Assembly (NCBI GenBank): GCA_052034005.1 | Contig: JBPOJB010000061.1 | Coordinates: forward strand, 13,881 to 77,880 | Length of the DNA: 64,000 nucleotides | From: JAAYDI01 sp052034005 | Lineage (GTDB): Bacteria > Planctomycetota > Planctomycetia > Pirellulales > Pirellulaceae | Direction of reading: 5' to 3' | Shown: positions 8,714-17,328 of the stretch, in pieces | Numbering within the stretch: position 1 is the stretch's first letter | Layout: each line of letters starts with the position of its first letter | Notes under the pieces: model-generated | The model's input: only the letters and a program-made list of their open reading frames with translations | Told to the model about the DNA's origin: nothing | Database searches by the model: none | Made by a program: the position numbers and the translations under genes

Positions 8714-9721
8714 TCAATCGTTGAGCACCACCACCTCGTTGCCCGCGCGGGTGCCCAGCGCGCGCCACACGGACTGCTCGATGCTGCTCGTGAACGGCCG
8801 GACAGATCCGTCCATCAAGACCGCGTTGACCGCCGCCGGATGGTAACTGCGGGCGGTAAACGACACGTTCGTGGACAGCGTGAGCGTGTAACCCAGCCGA
8901 ATCGACGTGAAGTCCACGTCGTACGTCTTCCCGTCAGTATGCACGTAGGGGACGAACGTGTTGGGCGGAAAACAGGTCGTGAAGCCCGTGTGAATGATCA
9001 GGCCGTCCACCCACCGCGTGTGCCCAAACTCCGGCAACAGATTGCCCCCGTAGGCAACGAGTTCCGCAGGGGTCGAAGGCGGCGGTGTGCCGGGGACTGT
9101 CGCGTTCCCGCTGTCCACAAGGTCCGGCTGGAATGTCTTGACCTCCGCCATGCACAAGGTGTTGCTCAGGCCGTCCTTGAAATTGGCCGCGCGCATGAAC
9201 GCGTTGACACAGTAAGCCCCGTCGCCGTGCCTGTCCGTCACCGGGTCCCAGATGAACCACGTCCCGCAGTTGACCCCGTAGTTGATCGGATAGTGGGTCA
9301 TCGTGGGCTCAGTCGACGGCTGGTCGTTCATCTCGCTCGGGCACATGAACGTCGGGATACGATACTTCGCCACCTCGGGCTGGACCGTCCAACTCAACCG
9401 GAAGTCGATCAGCTTCTGAAGGTTCTCCTGTTCGATAAACGGCAGCACTCGAGCCTGCGCTGAATACGTGTCGGAAAGCGCGTCCGTCCGCAAAATGCAT
9501 GAGGGCGGCAGCGTGCGATACACGTCCATGTAGTTGTGCATCGCCAAGCCCATCTGCTTCAGGTTGTTCTGGCATTTCATGCGCCGTGCCGCTTCACGCG
9601 CCGCTTGCACGGCCGGTAACAACAAACCAACAAGCACCCCGATAATCGCAATTACCACAAGCAATTCCACGAGCGTAAACCCCCCACGAAAGGCGGGGTT
9701 GCGGCGAAAGGTCGGACGCAT
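8714..9721 (-). CDS. DUF1559 prepilin-type protein (Planctomycete pseudopilin)
   Basis: A 335-residue protein with a type IV prepilin leader (RGGFTLVELLVVIAIIGVLV; cleavage after Gly, Glu at +5) and the basic stretch AAREAARRMKCQNNLKQMGL that is standard in the DUF1559 family. Near the C-terminus it has the family box SYHPAAVNAVLMDGSV, an H-x(n)-DGSV signature. DUF1559 proteins are vastly expanded in Planctomycetes, and are thought to be pseudopilin-like surface or secretion components; the exact role is not established. ATG 9721 fits the leader, whereas the upstream in-frame ATG would place 17 extra residues before it. Confidence 0.95.
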   Translation of the reverse strand: MRPTFRRNPAFRGGFTLVELLVVIAIIGVLVGLLLPAVQAAREAARRMKCQNNLKQMGLAMHNYMDVYRTLPPSCILRTDALSDTYSAQARVLPFIEQENLQKLIDFRLSWTVQPEVAKYRIPTFMCPSEMNDQPSTEPTMTHYPINYGVNCGTWFIWDPVTDRHGDGAYCVNAFMRAANFKDGLSNTLCMAEVKTFQPDLVDSGNATVPGTPPPSTPAELVAYGGNLLPEFGHTRWVDGLIIHTGFTTCFPPNTFVPYVHTDGKTYDVDFTSIRLGYTLTLSTNVSFTARSYHPAAVNAVLMDGSVRPFTSSIEQSVWRALGTRAGNEVVVLND

Positions 9722-10000
9722 GGGCTGGCCCTTAAAAACAACGGGTGCATGAAGCCGCCATGGTCGGCACACGTAAGCACGACCACTCTGTGATAGTGCT
9801 TGTACGGGGGTGGCTATGCGTTGGTTCGTGGGGTCATGCCAGTTTTGATCGGTTGAGGCCGACCCGTGATCCCAGCCGTGGCCGGCGGACGGGCGGACAG
9901 GCGGACGGACCCGCCTGCCCGCTGGTGACGGCCGGGTCGGGATACACTAAGATCCGGGCCGAGTGATCGTTTCCGTTCGGGTAACCGGGTAGGGCTTGTC

Positions 10001-11041
10001 ATGCGGCACTACGACGTCTGCGGGTTGGGCAACGCCCTGGTCGATCTCGAGTATCATGTCGACGCGCGGGATCTGACGGCGCTGGAGATCTCCAAGGGCG
10101 TGATGACGCTGGTCGACGAGGCGCGGCAAGCAGCGATTGTCGAGCATCTGGGCTCGTACGCCTGTCATCGGGGCAGCGGCGGATCGGCGGCCAACACGAT
10201 CATCGCCGTGAGCCAGCTGGGAGGCCGCGCATTCTATGCGTGCCGCGTGGCCGATGACGAGCTGGGGCGATTCTATATCGACGATCTGAAGCGCGCCGGT
10301 GTTGCGACCGGCGCGCGCACGACGCGTTACGTGCCCGGCGCGACCGGCAAGTGCCTGGTGCTCATTACCCCGGACGCCGACCGCACCATGAACACGTTCC
10401 TGGGCGTCTCGGCCGACGTTGCTCCCGACGACGTGGACGAGGACGCCATCCGAGACTCCCACTACTTGTACCTGGAAGGGTACCTGGTGACGAGCGGCAG
10501 TGCACGATCGGCGGCACTGCACGCCCAGCAGCAGGCGCGGTCGCACGGGACGCGGGTGGCGTTGTCCCTGTCGGATCCGAATATTGTCCAGCACTTTCGA
10601 GAGGAGATAGGCGAATTGCTCGACCGAGGCGTCGACCTGCTGTTTGCCAACGAGGACGAAGCGAAAAGCGTGGCGCAGACCGATCAACTGGACCAGGCGG
10701 TGGCGCACCTGCGGGGCCTTGCGCGCGAGTTCGTGATCACGCGCGGCGCGGATGGGGCGATCGTATTTGACGGGCACACGCTCCATGAGATCGCACCAGT
10801 GGCAGTGCGCGCCGTCGACACGGTAGGGGCGGGCGACATGTTCGCGGGCGCGTTTCTCTACGGCATCACGCACGGCATGACTTACCCGCAAGCCGGTGCT
10901 TTGGCCGCGGCCGCCGCCGCGAGGATCGTCACGAGCCTGGGCCCGCGACTGAGCGCCGATGACGCGCGGGGTGTGCTGGAAAGATTTCTCGCGGCGAGCC
11001 AAGAGAAACCGGCGAAGCACGAAATACCCCCTCATGAATAA
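10001..11041 (+). CDS. PfkB-family carbohydrate/nucleoside kinase
   Basis: A ribokinase-fold kinase of 346 residues. It has the N-terminal glycine-rich substrate site GSGGSAANTI and the C-terminal PfkB signature DTVGAGDMFAGAF (273-285), whose Asp279 is the catalytic base and whose GAGD forms the anion hole. The overall pattern (D-V-x-G-L-G-N-A-L-V-D start, R-T-M-N-T-F-L-G) resembles the adenosine-kinase-like branch, so adenosine or a related nucleoside is the likeliest substrate, but sugars such as ribose or fructose are possible. It stands alone on its strand, 44 nt before the ABC transporter pair, and might be read through into it. Confidence 0.9.
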   Translation: MRHYDVCGLGNALVDLEYHVDARDLTALEISKGVMTLVDEARQAAIVEHLGSYACHRGSGGSAANTIIAVSQLGGRAFYACRVADDELGRFYIDDLKRAGVATGARTTRYVPGATGKCLVLITPDADRTMNTFLGVSADVAPDDVDEDAIRDSHYLYLEGYLVTSGSARSAALHAQQQARSHGTRVALSLSDPNIVQHFREEIGELLDRGVDLLFANEDEAKSVAQTDQLDQAVAHLRGLAREFVITRGADGAIVFDGHTLHEIAPVAVRAVDTVGAGDMFAGAFLYGITHGMTYPQAGALAAAAAARIVTSLGPRLSADDARGVLERFLAASQEKPAKHEIPPHE

Positions 11042-11085
11042 GTAACGACATCCAGGTACTCGAGTTGTCTGCTGGGAGGTACGCG

Positions 11086-11997
11086 ATGTTGGTAGTCGAG
11101 GACCTGGTCAAGGTCTATCCCGGGCCGGTCGCGGCGCTGCAAGGCGTGAGCCTGCGGGTCGAGCGGGGGATGTTCGGCTTGTTGGGTCCCAACGGGGCCG
11201 GGAAATCCACCCTGATGAAGATCGTGGCCGGGTTGCTGCAGCCTACGGCCGGCCGGGTGAGCCTGTTCGGAGAAGACATCGTCGAACAGCCGGAGCGTGT
11301 GTGGCGCCAATTGGGCTACTTGCCACAGGAGTTCGGGTTCTACCCGCAGTTGACCGGCCACGCCATGCTCAAGTACCTGCTGGAGATGAAGGGCGTGCGC
11401 GCTCCCGGGGGGCTCAACCGGCTCGCCTCGGAATTGCTGGAGCGGGTGAACTTGTCGTTCGCGGCCCGGCGGCGTCTGAAGACCTATTCCGGGGGCATGA
11501 AACAGCGGCTGGGAATCGCCCAGGCGATCGCCGGGGACCCGCGGCTGATCATCGTCGACGAGCCGACGGCCGGGCTGGACCCCGAGGAGCGGCTGCGCTT
11601 CTACCGGCTGCTGGCGGAGCTGGCGCAAGAGCGGATCGTGTTGCTCTCGACACATATTGTCGAGGATGTGGCCTTCCTGTGCCCGCGCTTCTGTGTGATC
11701 CGAGAGGGCGAAATCGTGGCCGAGACATCGCCGCGGGAGGCCAAGGGCGGGATTGTCGGGCGGATCTTCGAAGGGCAGGCGTCTCCGGCGGCGCTCCAGC
11801 GGTTGCAGGCCGAGTTCCGCGTGACGCAGGCCGTGCTGGTCGAGGGCAAGAACCGCGTGCGCATCTACGTACCGGAAGGCGATCCGCCGGCGGAGTTCGA
11901 GCCCGCTCCACCGACGCTCGAAGACGCCTACTTGTTGCTCATGCAGGGCGTCGGGCCACATGTCGTGAACGGGGTGCGAGCGGGAGGCGCGGCCTGA
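11086..11997 (+). CDS. ABC transporter ATP-binding protein
   Basis: ATPase subunit of an ABC-2 type transporter, 303 residues. Walker A is GPNGAGKST, the Q-loop follows at LPQEFGF, the signature is YSGGMKQR, Walker B is LIIVDEPTAGLDP and the switch His is in STHIVEDV. A C-terminal extension of about 80 residues (from GRIFEGQ) is typical of ATPases paired with ABC/M1 fusion permeases. ATG 11086 is preceded by GGGAGGT. Its stop codon overlaps the start of the permease-peptidase gene (ATGA), so the two are translationally coupled and form one complex. Confidence 0.96.
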   Translation: MLVVEDLVKVYPGPVAALQGVSLRVERGMFGLLGPNGAGKSTLMKIVAGLLQPTAGRVSLFGEDIVEQPERVWRQLGYLPQEFGFYPQLTGHAMLKYLLEMKGVRAPGGLNRLASELLERVNLSFAARRRLKTYSGGMKQRLGIAQAIAGDPRLIIVDEPTAGLDPEERLRFYRLLAELAQERIVLLSTHIVEDVAFLCPRFCVIREGEIVAETSPREAKGGIVGRIFEGQASPAALQRLQAEFRVTQAVLVEGKNRVRIYVPEGDPPAEFEPAPPTLEDAYLLLMQGVGPHVVNGVRAGGAA

Positions 11998-14900
11998 TGA
12001 TGCGTCATACCTGGCTCGTGATCCGGCGGGAGATGGCTCACGACCTCAGGCGCCCACTGTTCTGGGTCTGGTTCTTCCTGTTCGCGCTTGCGGCCTGGAG
12101 CCTGGCGAACGGCAACTTGAAGATCTCCGTTAGCGGCGACAGTGGGATTGGCGGCACGAAGCAGTGGATCACCAGCGAGTTCTCTTACGCCCAACTGCAG
12201 ACGGTGTTGAACTTGCTGATGAGCGGGTTCTTCGTGGCGATCGGGGCGGGGTTGTGCGTGATCCGCGACGAGGAGTTCAAGGTCCATCCCTTGCTGCTGT
12301 CCACGCAGCTGACGCCGCGCCGGTACATCTGGGGGAAGTTCCTGGGCACGATGGCCAGCATCGGACTGGTCATCCTGGCACAGACCGTCGTGGCGATCCT
12401 GGTCTTCCACTGCGTGCCGACATCCAACAGCGACGAGATGCGCGGCCCCTTCGCGCTGCTGAACTACCTGCGCCCGGTGATCCTCTTCACGCTGCCCATG
12501 GTGATGTTCGTGGGAGGCGTATCATTTGCCGTGGGCGAGTGGACGCGCCGCCCGGTTCTGGTCTTCGTGTTGCCGACCGCGCTGCTGATGGTGTTCGGGC
12601 TCTTCATGAGCGGGTGGTCGCCGGATTGGCTCTCGCGGACGATGAACCAGGTCCTGATGTTGGCCGAGCCGTACGGCTTCCGGTGGCTGCGCGAGACCTG
12701 GCTGAAGGTGGACCTGGGCGTGGAGTTCTACAACAGGCAGCGGATCCCGGTCGACCTGCCGTTCGCGCTGAGCCGCCTGGCGTTCGCGTTGTGCGGGCTG
12801 CTGGCTGTCGCGGCGACGGCTCGACACTTCGCCCACACGTTCCGTGCCGTGCGGCATGGCGCGATGCGGCGCCGCAGGGCGGTGTCGGAGGAACCGGCCG
12901 GCGAGATCGCGCCGGTCCCGAGCACGGCTTGGCCGGCGATGCGCACGCAGGCGCCGGGGTTCCTGCGGGGGCTCCTGGCGGTCGTGCGGTTCGAGGTCCG
13001 TTTGCTGCTGTTCCATCCGGCGGTCTACCTGTTCGTGCCGTTTGTCATCTTGCAGGCGGTCGGGACGGCGGAGTTGGTGGAGGGCCCGTTCAACACGCCG
13101 CTGCTGATCACGCCCGGAACGCTGGCCATGGGCCTGCTGAACACGCTGACGCTCCTGATCAGCCTGCTGCTGCTGTTCTTCGCGGTCGATGCATTGGAGC
13201 GGGAGCGGAGCACAGGCTTGGCGCCGATCTTCCATGCGACGGGCGTGCCGACCGCATCGATCCTGTTCGGCAAGATGCTGGCCACCGCGGCGCTGGGCGC
13301 GATCATACTGCTGGCCACCCTGGCGAGCTGCGTGGTGATGCTGTGGATCCAGGGCAGCGTGCCCATCAGCTACGGCCCGTTCGGCCTGGTCTGGGGCTTG
13401 ATGCTCGTGCCGACCTTCATCGTCTGGTCGGGTGCCATTGGGCTGTTGAGCGTCGTGACGCGGAACCGCTACAGCGTGCTCGCGCTGGCCGCGCTGATCC
13501 TGCTATACACGTTCTATCGGCAGTTCACCGGGCAGATGAACTGGGTGGGGAACTGGAACCTGTGGGGCACGGCGCGGTGGAGCGACATCAGCCGGCTGGA
13601 GCTCGACGGGGTGGCGATCCTGTGGAACCGCCTGCTGTACCTGTCCGTCGCCGTCTTGTTGGCGTACTGCAGCGTGCAGCTGTTCGGCCGCCAGGCCTTC
13701 GATGCGGCCCGGGTCGTCCGCTGGTTCCGCGCGCCGTCGGTCCTGCGCGCGATCTTGCGCGCGGCACCGTTCCTGGCGATGCCGTTTGCGATCGGCCTCT
13801 ACCTGTGGCTGATGGTCTGGCAGGGCCACGAAGGGGGTCCGGCCGAGCGCAAGCAGAAGGACTATTGGCGGCAGAACATGGCGACCTGGGCCGAGTCGCC
13901 CACACCGGCCCTGCAGCACGTGGAGCTCGACCTGGAATTCGAGCCCGCGCGGCGTTCTTTCCACGTCCGGGGCGCGTATCGCCTGCGGAACCAGCGGTCC
14001 GAGCCGTTGCGCCAGATCGCGCTCACCGCCGGGTTCTCCTGGCGCGACGAGCGGTGGACGCTTGACGGCCGGCCGGCCGAGCCGGAAGACCGGTCTCGCC
14101 TGATGGTGTTTTCCCTCCCCGCGCCGCTCCAACCGGAGGGCCAGGTCGAGATCGGCTTCGAGTACGAAGGCACGTTCCCGCAGGGAATCGGCAAGATGAG
14201 CAGCGGGCAATCGGAGTTCATTCTTCCGTCGAGCGTGGTGCTCACCAGTTTCTCGCCCTCGTTCGTGCCCGTCGTCGGGTTCGTGGAAGGCATCGGAGTG
14301 GACAAGGAGAACCACTACGAGCCGAAGCAGTATGACGAGCTGTTCTACGAAGGCGATACGCCTCCGTTGCTGGGCACGGGCGATGCATTTTCGACCTGCA
14401 TCACGATCCACGGGCCGGAAGACTCCATGTTCAATTGCGTCGGTGTGCTGGAATCGTCGTCGGTGCGGGCCGGCCGGCGGACCAGCGTCTGGAAGTCGGA
14501 CCACCCGGTGCACTTCTTCAACGTGGTGGGCGGGCGTTGGCAGGTGCGCGAGGGGCCTCACACGAAGGTCTTCTACGATCCGCGGCACGCCTACAACGTG
14601 GGCGAGATGAGCCTGGCGCTCGAATCGGCCTACCAGTACTACTCGCAATGGTTCCTGCCCTATCCGTGGCGCGAGCTGAAGCTCAGCGAATTCGCGAACC
14701 TGGCCGGTTACGCGCAGGGGTTTCCCACGAACATCACGTTTTCGGAAGGGATCGGCTTCCTCACCCGAGACAAGCCCGGCTCCAACGCGGCGTTTCTCAT
14801 CACGGCGCACGAGGCGGCCCATCAATGGTGGGGCAACCTGTTGGTGCCCGGCAAAGGGCCCGGTGGCAACGTGCTGTCGGAGGGGATGGCGCATTTCTCG

Positions 14901-15572
14901 ACCGGCCTGCTCCTCGAACAGGTCAAGGGGCTGCCGGCCCGGATCGAGTTCTTCGACATGATCGAACGCGGCTATAACGAGCAGCGCAGCCCGGATTCCG
15001 AACGGCCGTTGGCCAGGACCGACGGGTCGAAAGAGGGCGATTCGACGGTCATGTATGACAAGGGCGGCTGGGTCTTCTGGATGCTGCTGAACCAGATCGG
15101 CCGTGAGCGCACGCTCCAGGGGCTGCAGCAGTTCATCCGCCAGTATCGCGACAGCTCGGACCACCCGGTCATCCAGGACTTGATCGCGCACATGCGGCCG
15201 CTGGCGCCGGACGCGCAGGCGTATGACGACTTCGCCCGGCAGTGGTTCCTGGACGTGGTCCTGCCCCAGTACCGGTTCGAGCAGGCGGAGTGCCGGCGGT
15301 TGAGCGATCGGCAGTGGGAGGTGACGGCGCAGCTGACCAACGTCGGCACCGGACGGGTGCGCGTCGAGGTCGCGGCGACCACGGGAGACCGGTTCGATGA
15401 CGCATCACAGCCGCGGCCGGAATACCGGGACTGCCGCACCGCGGTGACGCTCGGCAACGGCGAGCAGACCGACGTGAAGATCACGTGCGATTTCCAGCCG
15501 CGACAGCTGGTGGTGGACCCTGATCGACTGGTCCTGCAACTGAAGCGCAAGCACGCGGAGCATCGCTTCTGA
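11997..15572 (+). CDS. ABC-2 permease fused to M1-family metallopeptidase domain
   Basis: A 1,191-residue membrane protein. Residues 1-280 and about 320-620 are two ABC-2 type permease halves with about six membrane segments each. From about residue 640 the protein is soluble and extracytoplasmic: a beta-rich M1 N-domain, then the gluzincin site HEAAHQWWGN (His938, Glu939, His942) with the third ligand Glu962 in VLSEGMAHFS. The 19-residue gap between His942 and Glu962 matches this fusion family as I recall it, one residue more than classical M1 enzymes. A downstream Tyr (SDST VMYDKGG region) could be the transition-state Tyr. The fusion is known in several phyla but its transport substrate is not. 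Start overlaps the ATPase stop. Confidence 0.93.
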   Translation: MMRHTWLVIRREMAHDLRRPLFWVWFFLFALAAWSLANGNLKISVSGDSGIGGTKQWITSEFSYAQLQTVLNLLMSGFFVAIGAGLCVIRDEEFKVHPLLLSTQLTPRRYIWGKFLGTMASIGLVILAQTVVAILVFHCVPTSNSDEMRGPFALLNYLRPVILFTLPMVMFVGGVSFAVGEWTRRPVLVFVLPTALLMVFGLFMSGWSPDWLSRTMNQVLMLAEPYGFRWLRETWLKVDLGVEFYNRQRIPVDLPFALSRLAFALCGLLAVAATARHFAHTFRAVRHGAMRRRRAVSEEPAGEIAPVPSTAWPAMRTQAPGFLRGLLAVVRFEVRLLLFHPAVYLFVPFVILQAVGTAELVEGPFNTPLLITPGTLAMGLLNTLTLLISLLLLFFAVDALERERSTGLAPIFHATGVPTASILFGKMLATAALGAIILLATLASCVVMLWIQGSVPISYGPFGLVWGLMLVPTFIVWSGAIGLLSVVTRNRYSVLALAALILLYTFYRQFTGQMNWVGNWNLWGTARWSDISRLELDGVAILWNRLLYLSVAVLLAYCSVQLFGRQAFDAARVVRWFRAPSVLRAILRAAPFLAMPFAIGLYLWLMVWQGHEGGPAERKQKDYWRQNMATWAESPTPALQHVELDLEFEPARRSFHVRGAYRLRNQRSEPLRQIALTAGFSWRDERWTLDGRPAEPEDRSRLMVFSLPAPLQPEGQVEIGFEYEGTFPQGIGKMSSGQSEFILPSSVVLTSFSPSFVPVVGFVEGIGVDKENHYEPKQYDELFYEGDTPPLLGTGDAFSTCITIHGPEDSMFNCVGVLESSSVRAGRRTSVWKSDHPVHFFNVVGGRWQVREGPHTKVFYDPRHAYNVGEMSLALESAYQYYSQWFLPYPWRELKLSEFANLAGYAQGFPTNITFSEGIGFLTRDKPGSNAAFLITAHEAAHQWWGNLLVPGKGPGGNVLSEGMAHFSTGLLLEQVKGLPARIEFFDMIERGYNEQRSPDSERPLARTDGSKEGDSTVMYDKGGWVFWMLLNQIGRERTLQGLQQFIRQYRDSSDHPVIQDLIAHMRPLAPDAQAYDDFARQWFLDVVLPQYRFEQAECRRLSDRQWEVTAQLTNVGTGRVRVEVAATTGDRFDDASQPRPEYRDCRTAVTLGNGEQTDVKITCDFQPRQLVVDPDRLVLQLKRKHAEHRF

Positions 15573-15662
15573 ACGGCCCGGCCCGGCGCGGATCGGCGGC
15601 CGGGGGCATGCATGGCGCAGGGTGCGGCGGACCTGTTGTACCCATCGGGCCGGCGGAGCATG

Positions 15663-15668
15663 TATAAT
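15663..15668 (+). promoter_or_regulatory. Candidate -10 box (TATAAT)
   Basis: A perfect TATAAT lies 59 nt upstream of the sugar-isomerase-like start at 15727. A TTGTAC is present upstream but 21 nt away, too far for an ideal sigma-70 site, so only the -10 is well supported. Confidence 0.5.
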
Positions 15669-15726
15669 GGTGGCCGGGTGGGAGACGAGTCACGTTTGTC
15701 CAGAACGACCAAGAGGAGAACGGCCC

Positions 15727-17301
15727 ATGAAGACACTAGAGCGAATCTCGGGTTGTGCGTGCTGCCACGTCAGTCGGCGACAGTTCCTGGCGACCGGCTG
15801 CGCGGCGTGCGTCGGCGCTGCAGGACTGGCGCTGGCTGCCGGGCCGGTGCGTGCCGCGCAGGCCGCGGGCAAGCTGCGGCTGCGCATTCTCTATGCGCTG
15901 CACGCGGACAAGCAGACGCAGCCGGACTGGCCGAACGTGGGGTTCGACTTCAATCCGGTGATGAAACGGATCGAGGCGCAGTTGACGCAGCATTGCCCGG
16001 AGTTCGACTTCGTCACCTCCATGGCCAACGGCCCGGAGCAGACCCAGGCGATTCTGGACGCGGACAAGAACGGGCAGATCGACGGGTACATCGTGTACCA
16101 GCTCAACTGCTGGAACCAGGTCGTGCAGGCGGCCGCGGCGACCGGCAAGCCGGTGCTTTATGCCGACTTCCAGTACGGCGGCAGCGGCGGGTTCCTGGTC
16201 TACACGGCCGGTTTCCTCCGCGCGGGTACGCCGAACGTCGGCTACGTCGGCTCGTCGCGGATGGAGGACCAGATCGCGGCGGTGAAGTGCTTCTCCGTGC
16301 TCGCCAGCGGCGGTACGGCTCAGGACTTCGTGGCGGCCACGAAGCGCGTCCGCCTGGAACGGACGCCGGCGCCGGGCTCGACCGCGTGCCTGGAAGACAA
16401 GTTGGCGGTGCTGTCGCCCGAGGAGTGCCTGCGCCGCATGAAGGCGTCCCGGATCCTGGAGGTGGAAGAAGGGTGGGGCAACCTCGGACCGATGATCAAG
16501 CAGGAGATGGGCATCGACTGCGTGCGCGTGAAGTTCGAAGAGCTCAACGCGGCCTGGGAGGTGGCGGACAAGGACCGCTGCCGGGAGATCGCCGACACGT
16601 GGGAAAAGACCGCCGCGAAGATCGAAGGCGTCTCGCGCGAAACGCTCGAGAACAGCGCGGCGATGTACCTGGCCGAACAGGCGCTGCTCGAGAAGTACGA
16701 CGCCAACGCCATCACGATCAACTGCCTGGGCGGATTCTACGGGGGCAAGATCCACGCCTATCCGTGCCTGGGGTTCCACGAGCTGAACAACCGCGGCTTG
16801 ATCGGCGGCTGCGAATGCGACGTGCGTTCGGCCGCGACCATGGTCACCTTGACCGCGCTGACCCAGGGCCGGCCGGGGTACATCTCGGATCCGGTGATCG
16901 ATACCGCCAAGCGGCAGATCATCTACGCCCACTGCGTGGCCTCCAACCGCGCGTTCGGCCCGAACGGCGTGGTCAACCCGTTCGAGATCCTGACGCACTC
17001 CGAGGACCGGCAAGGCGCCGCCGTCCGCTCGCTGTTCCCGCTCGGGTACATGACCACGACCGTGGAGTTCGCGCCCGAACGGAAGGAGATCCTGTTCCAC
17101 CAGGGCAAGGCGGTCGAGAATGTCATCGACGACCGGGCCTGCCGCACCAAGCTCGCCGTGGAACCTGTCGGCGACATCGAGAAGCTGTTCACCGAGTGGG
17201 ACCGCTGGGGCTGGCACCGCGTCACCTGTTTCGGCGACCTGAAAGAACCCATCGCCGCGCTGGCGGATGCGATGGGCTGGACCGTGTTGCACGAAGCGTG
17301 A
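15727..17301 (+). CDS. Tat-exported L-fucose/L-arabinose isomerase-like protein
   Basis: A 524-residue protein with the three-domain look of L-fucose/L-arabinose isomerases. The N-terminus is a Cys-rich Tat signal (CACCHVSRRQFLATGCAAC). A Rossmann-like first part (LRLRILYALHADKQTQ) is followed by the central substrate region with INCLGGFYGGK and GGCECDVRSAATM, and a C-terminal beta-barrel (LGYMTTTVEF onward). The Glu/Asp/His metal ligands plausibly lie in GGCECD and HCVASNR, but were not aligned. Active sugar isomerases are usually cytoplasmic, so the Tat signal points to a repurposed, exported relative common in Planctomycetes. ATG 15727 has GAGGAGAA upstream. Confidence 0.8.
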   Translation: MKTLERISGCACCHVSRRQFLATGCAACVGAAGLALAAGPVRAAQAAGKLRLRILYALHADKQTQPDWPNVGFDFNPVMKRIEAQLTQHCPEFDFVTSMANGPEQTQAILDADKNGQIDGYIVYQLNCWNQVVQAAAATGKPVLYADFQYGGSGGFLVYTAGFLRAGTPNVGYVGSSRMEDQIAAVKCFSVLASGGTAQDFVAATKRVRLERTPAPGSTACLEDKLAVLSPEECLRRMKASRILEVEEGWGNLGPMIKQEMGIDCVRVKFEELNAAWEVADKDRCREIADTWEKTAAKIEGVSRETLENSAAMYLAEQALLEKYDANAITINCLGGFYGGKIHAYPCLGFHELNNRGLIGGCECDVRSAATMVTLTALTQGRPGYISDPVIDTAKRQIIYAHCVASNRAFGPNGVVNPFEILTHSEDRQGAAVRSLFPLGYMTTTVEFAPERKEILFHQGKAVENVIDDRACRTKLAVEPVGDIEKLFTEWDRWGWHRVTCFGDLKEPIAALADAMGWTVLHEA

Positions 17302-17328
17302 TCGGGATCGGCGGGATGCCGTGCCGAC

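Noticed and set aside
11301..11996. N-terminal extension of the ABC/M1 protein to 1,423 residues
   Set aside because: It lies out of frame within the ABC ATPase gene; ATG 11997 overlapping the ATPase stop starts the first membrane helix.
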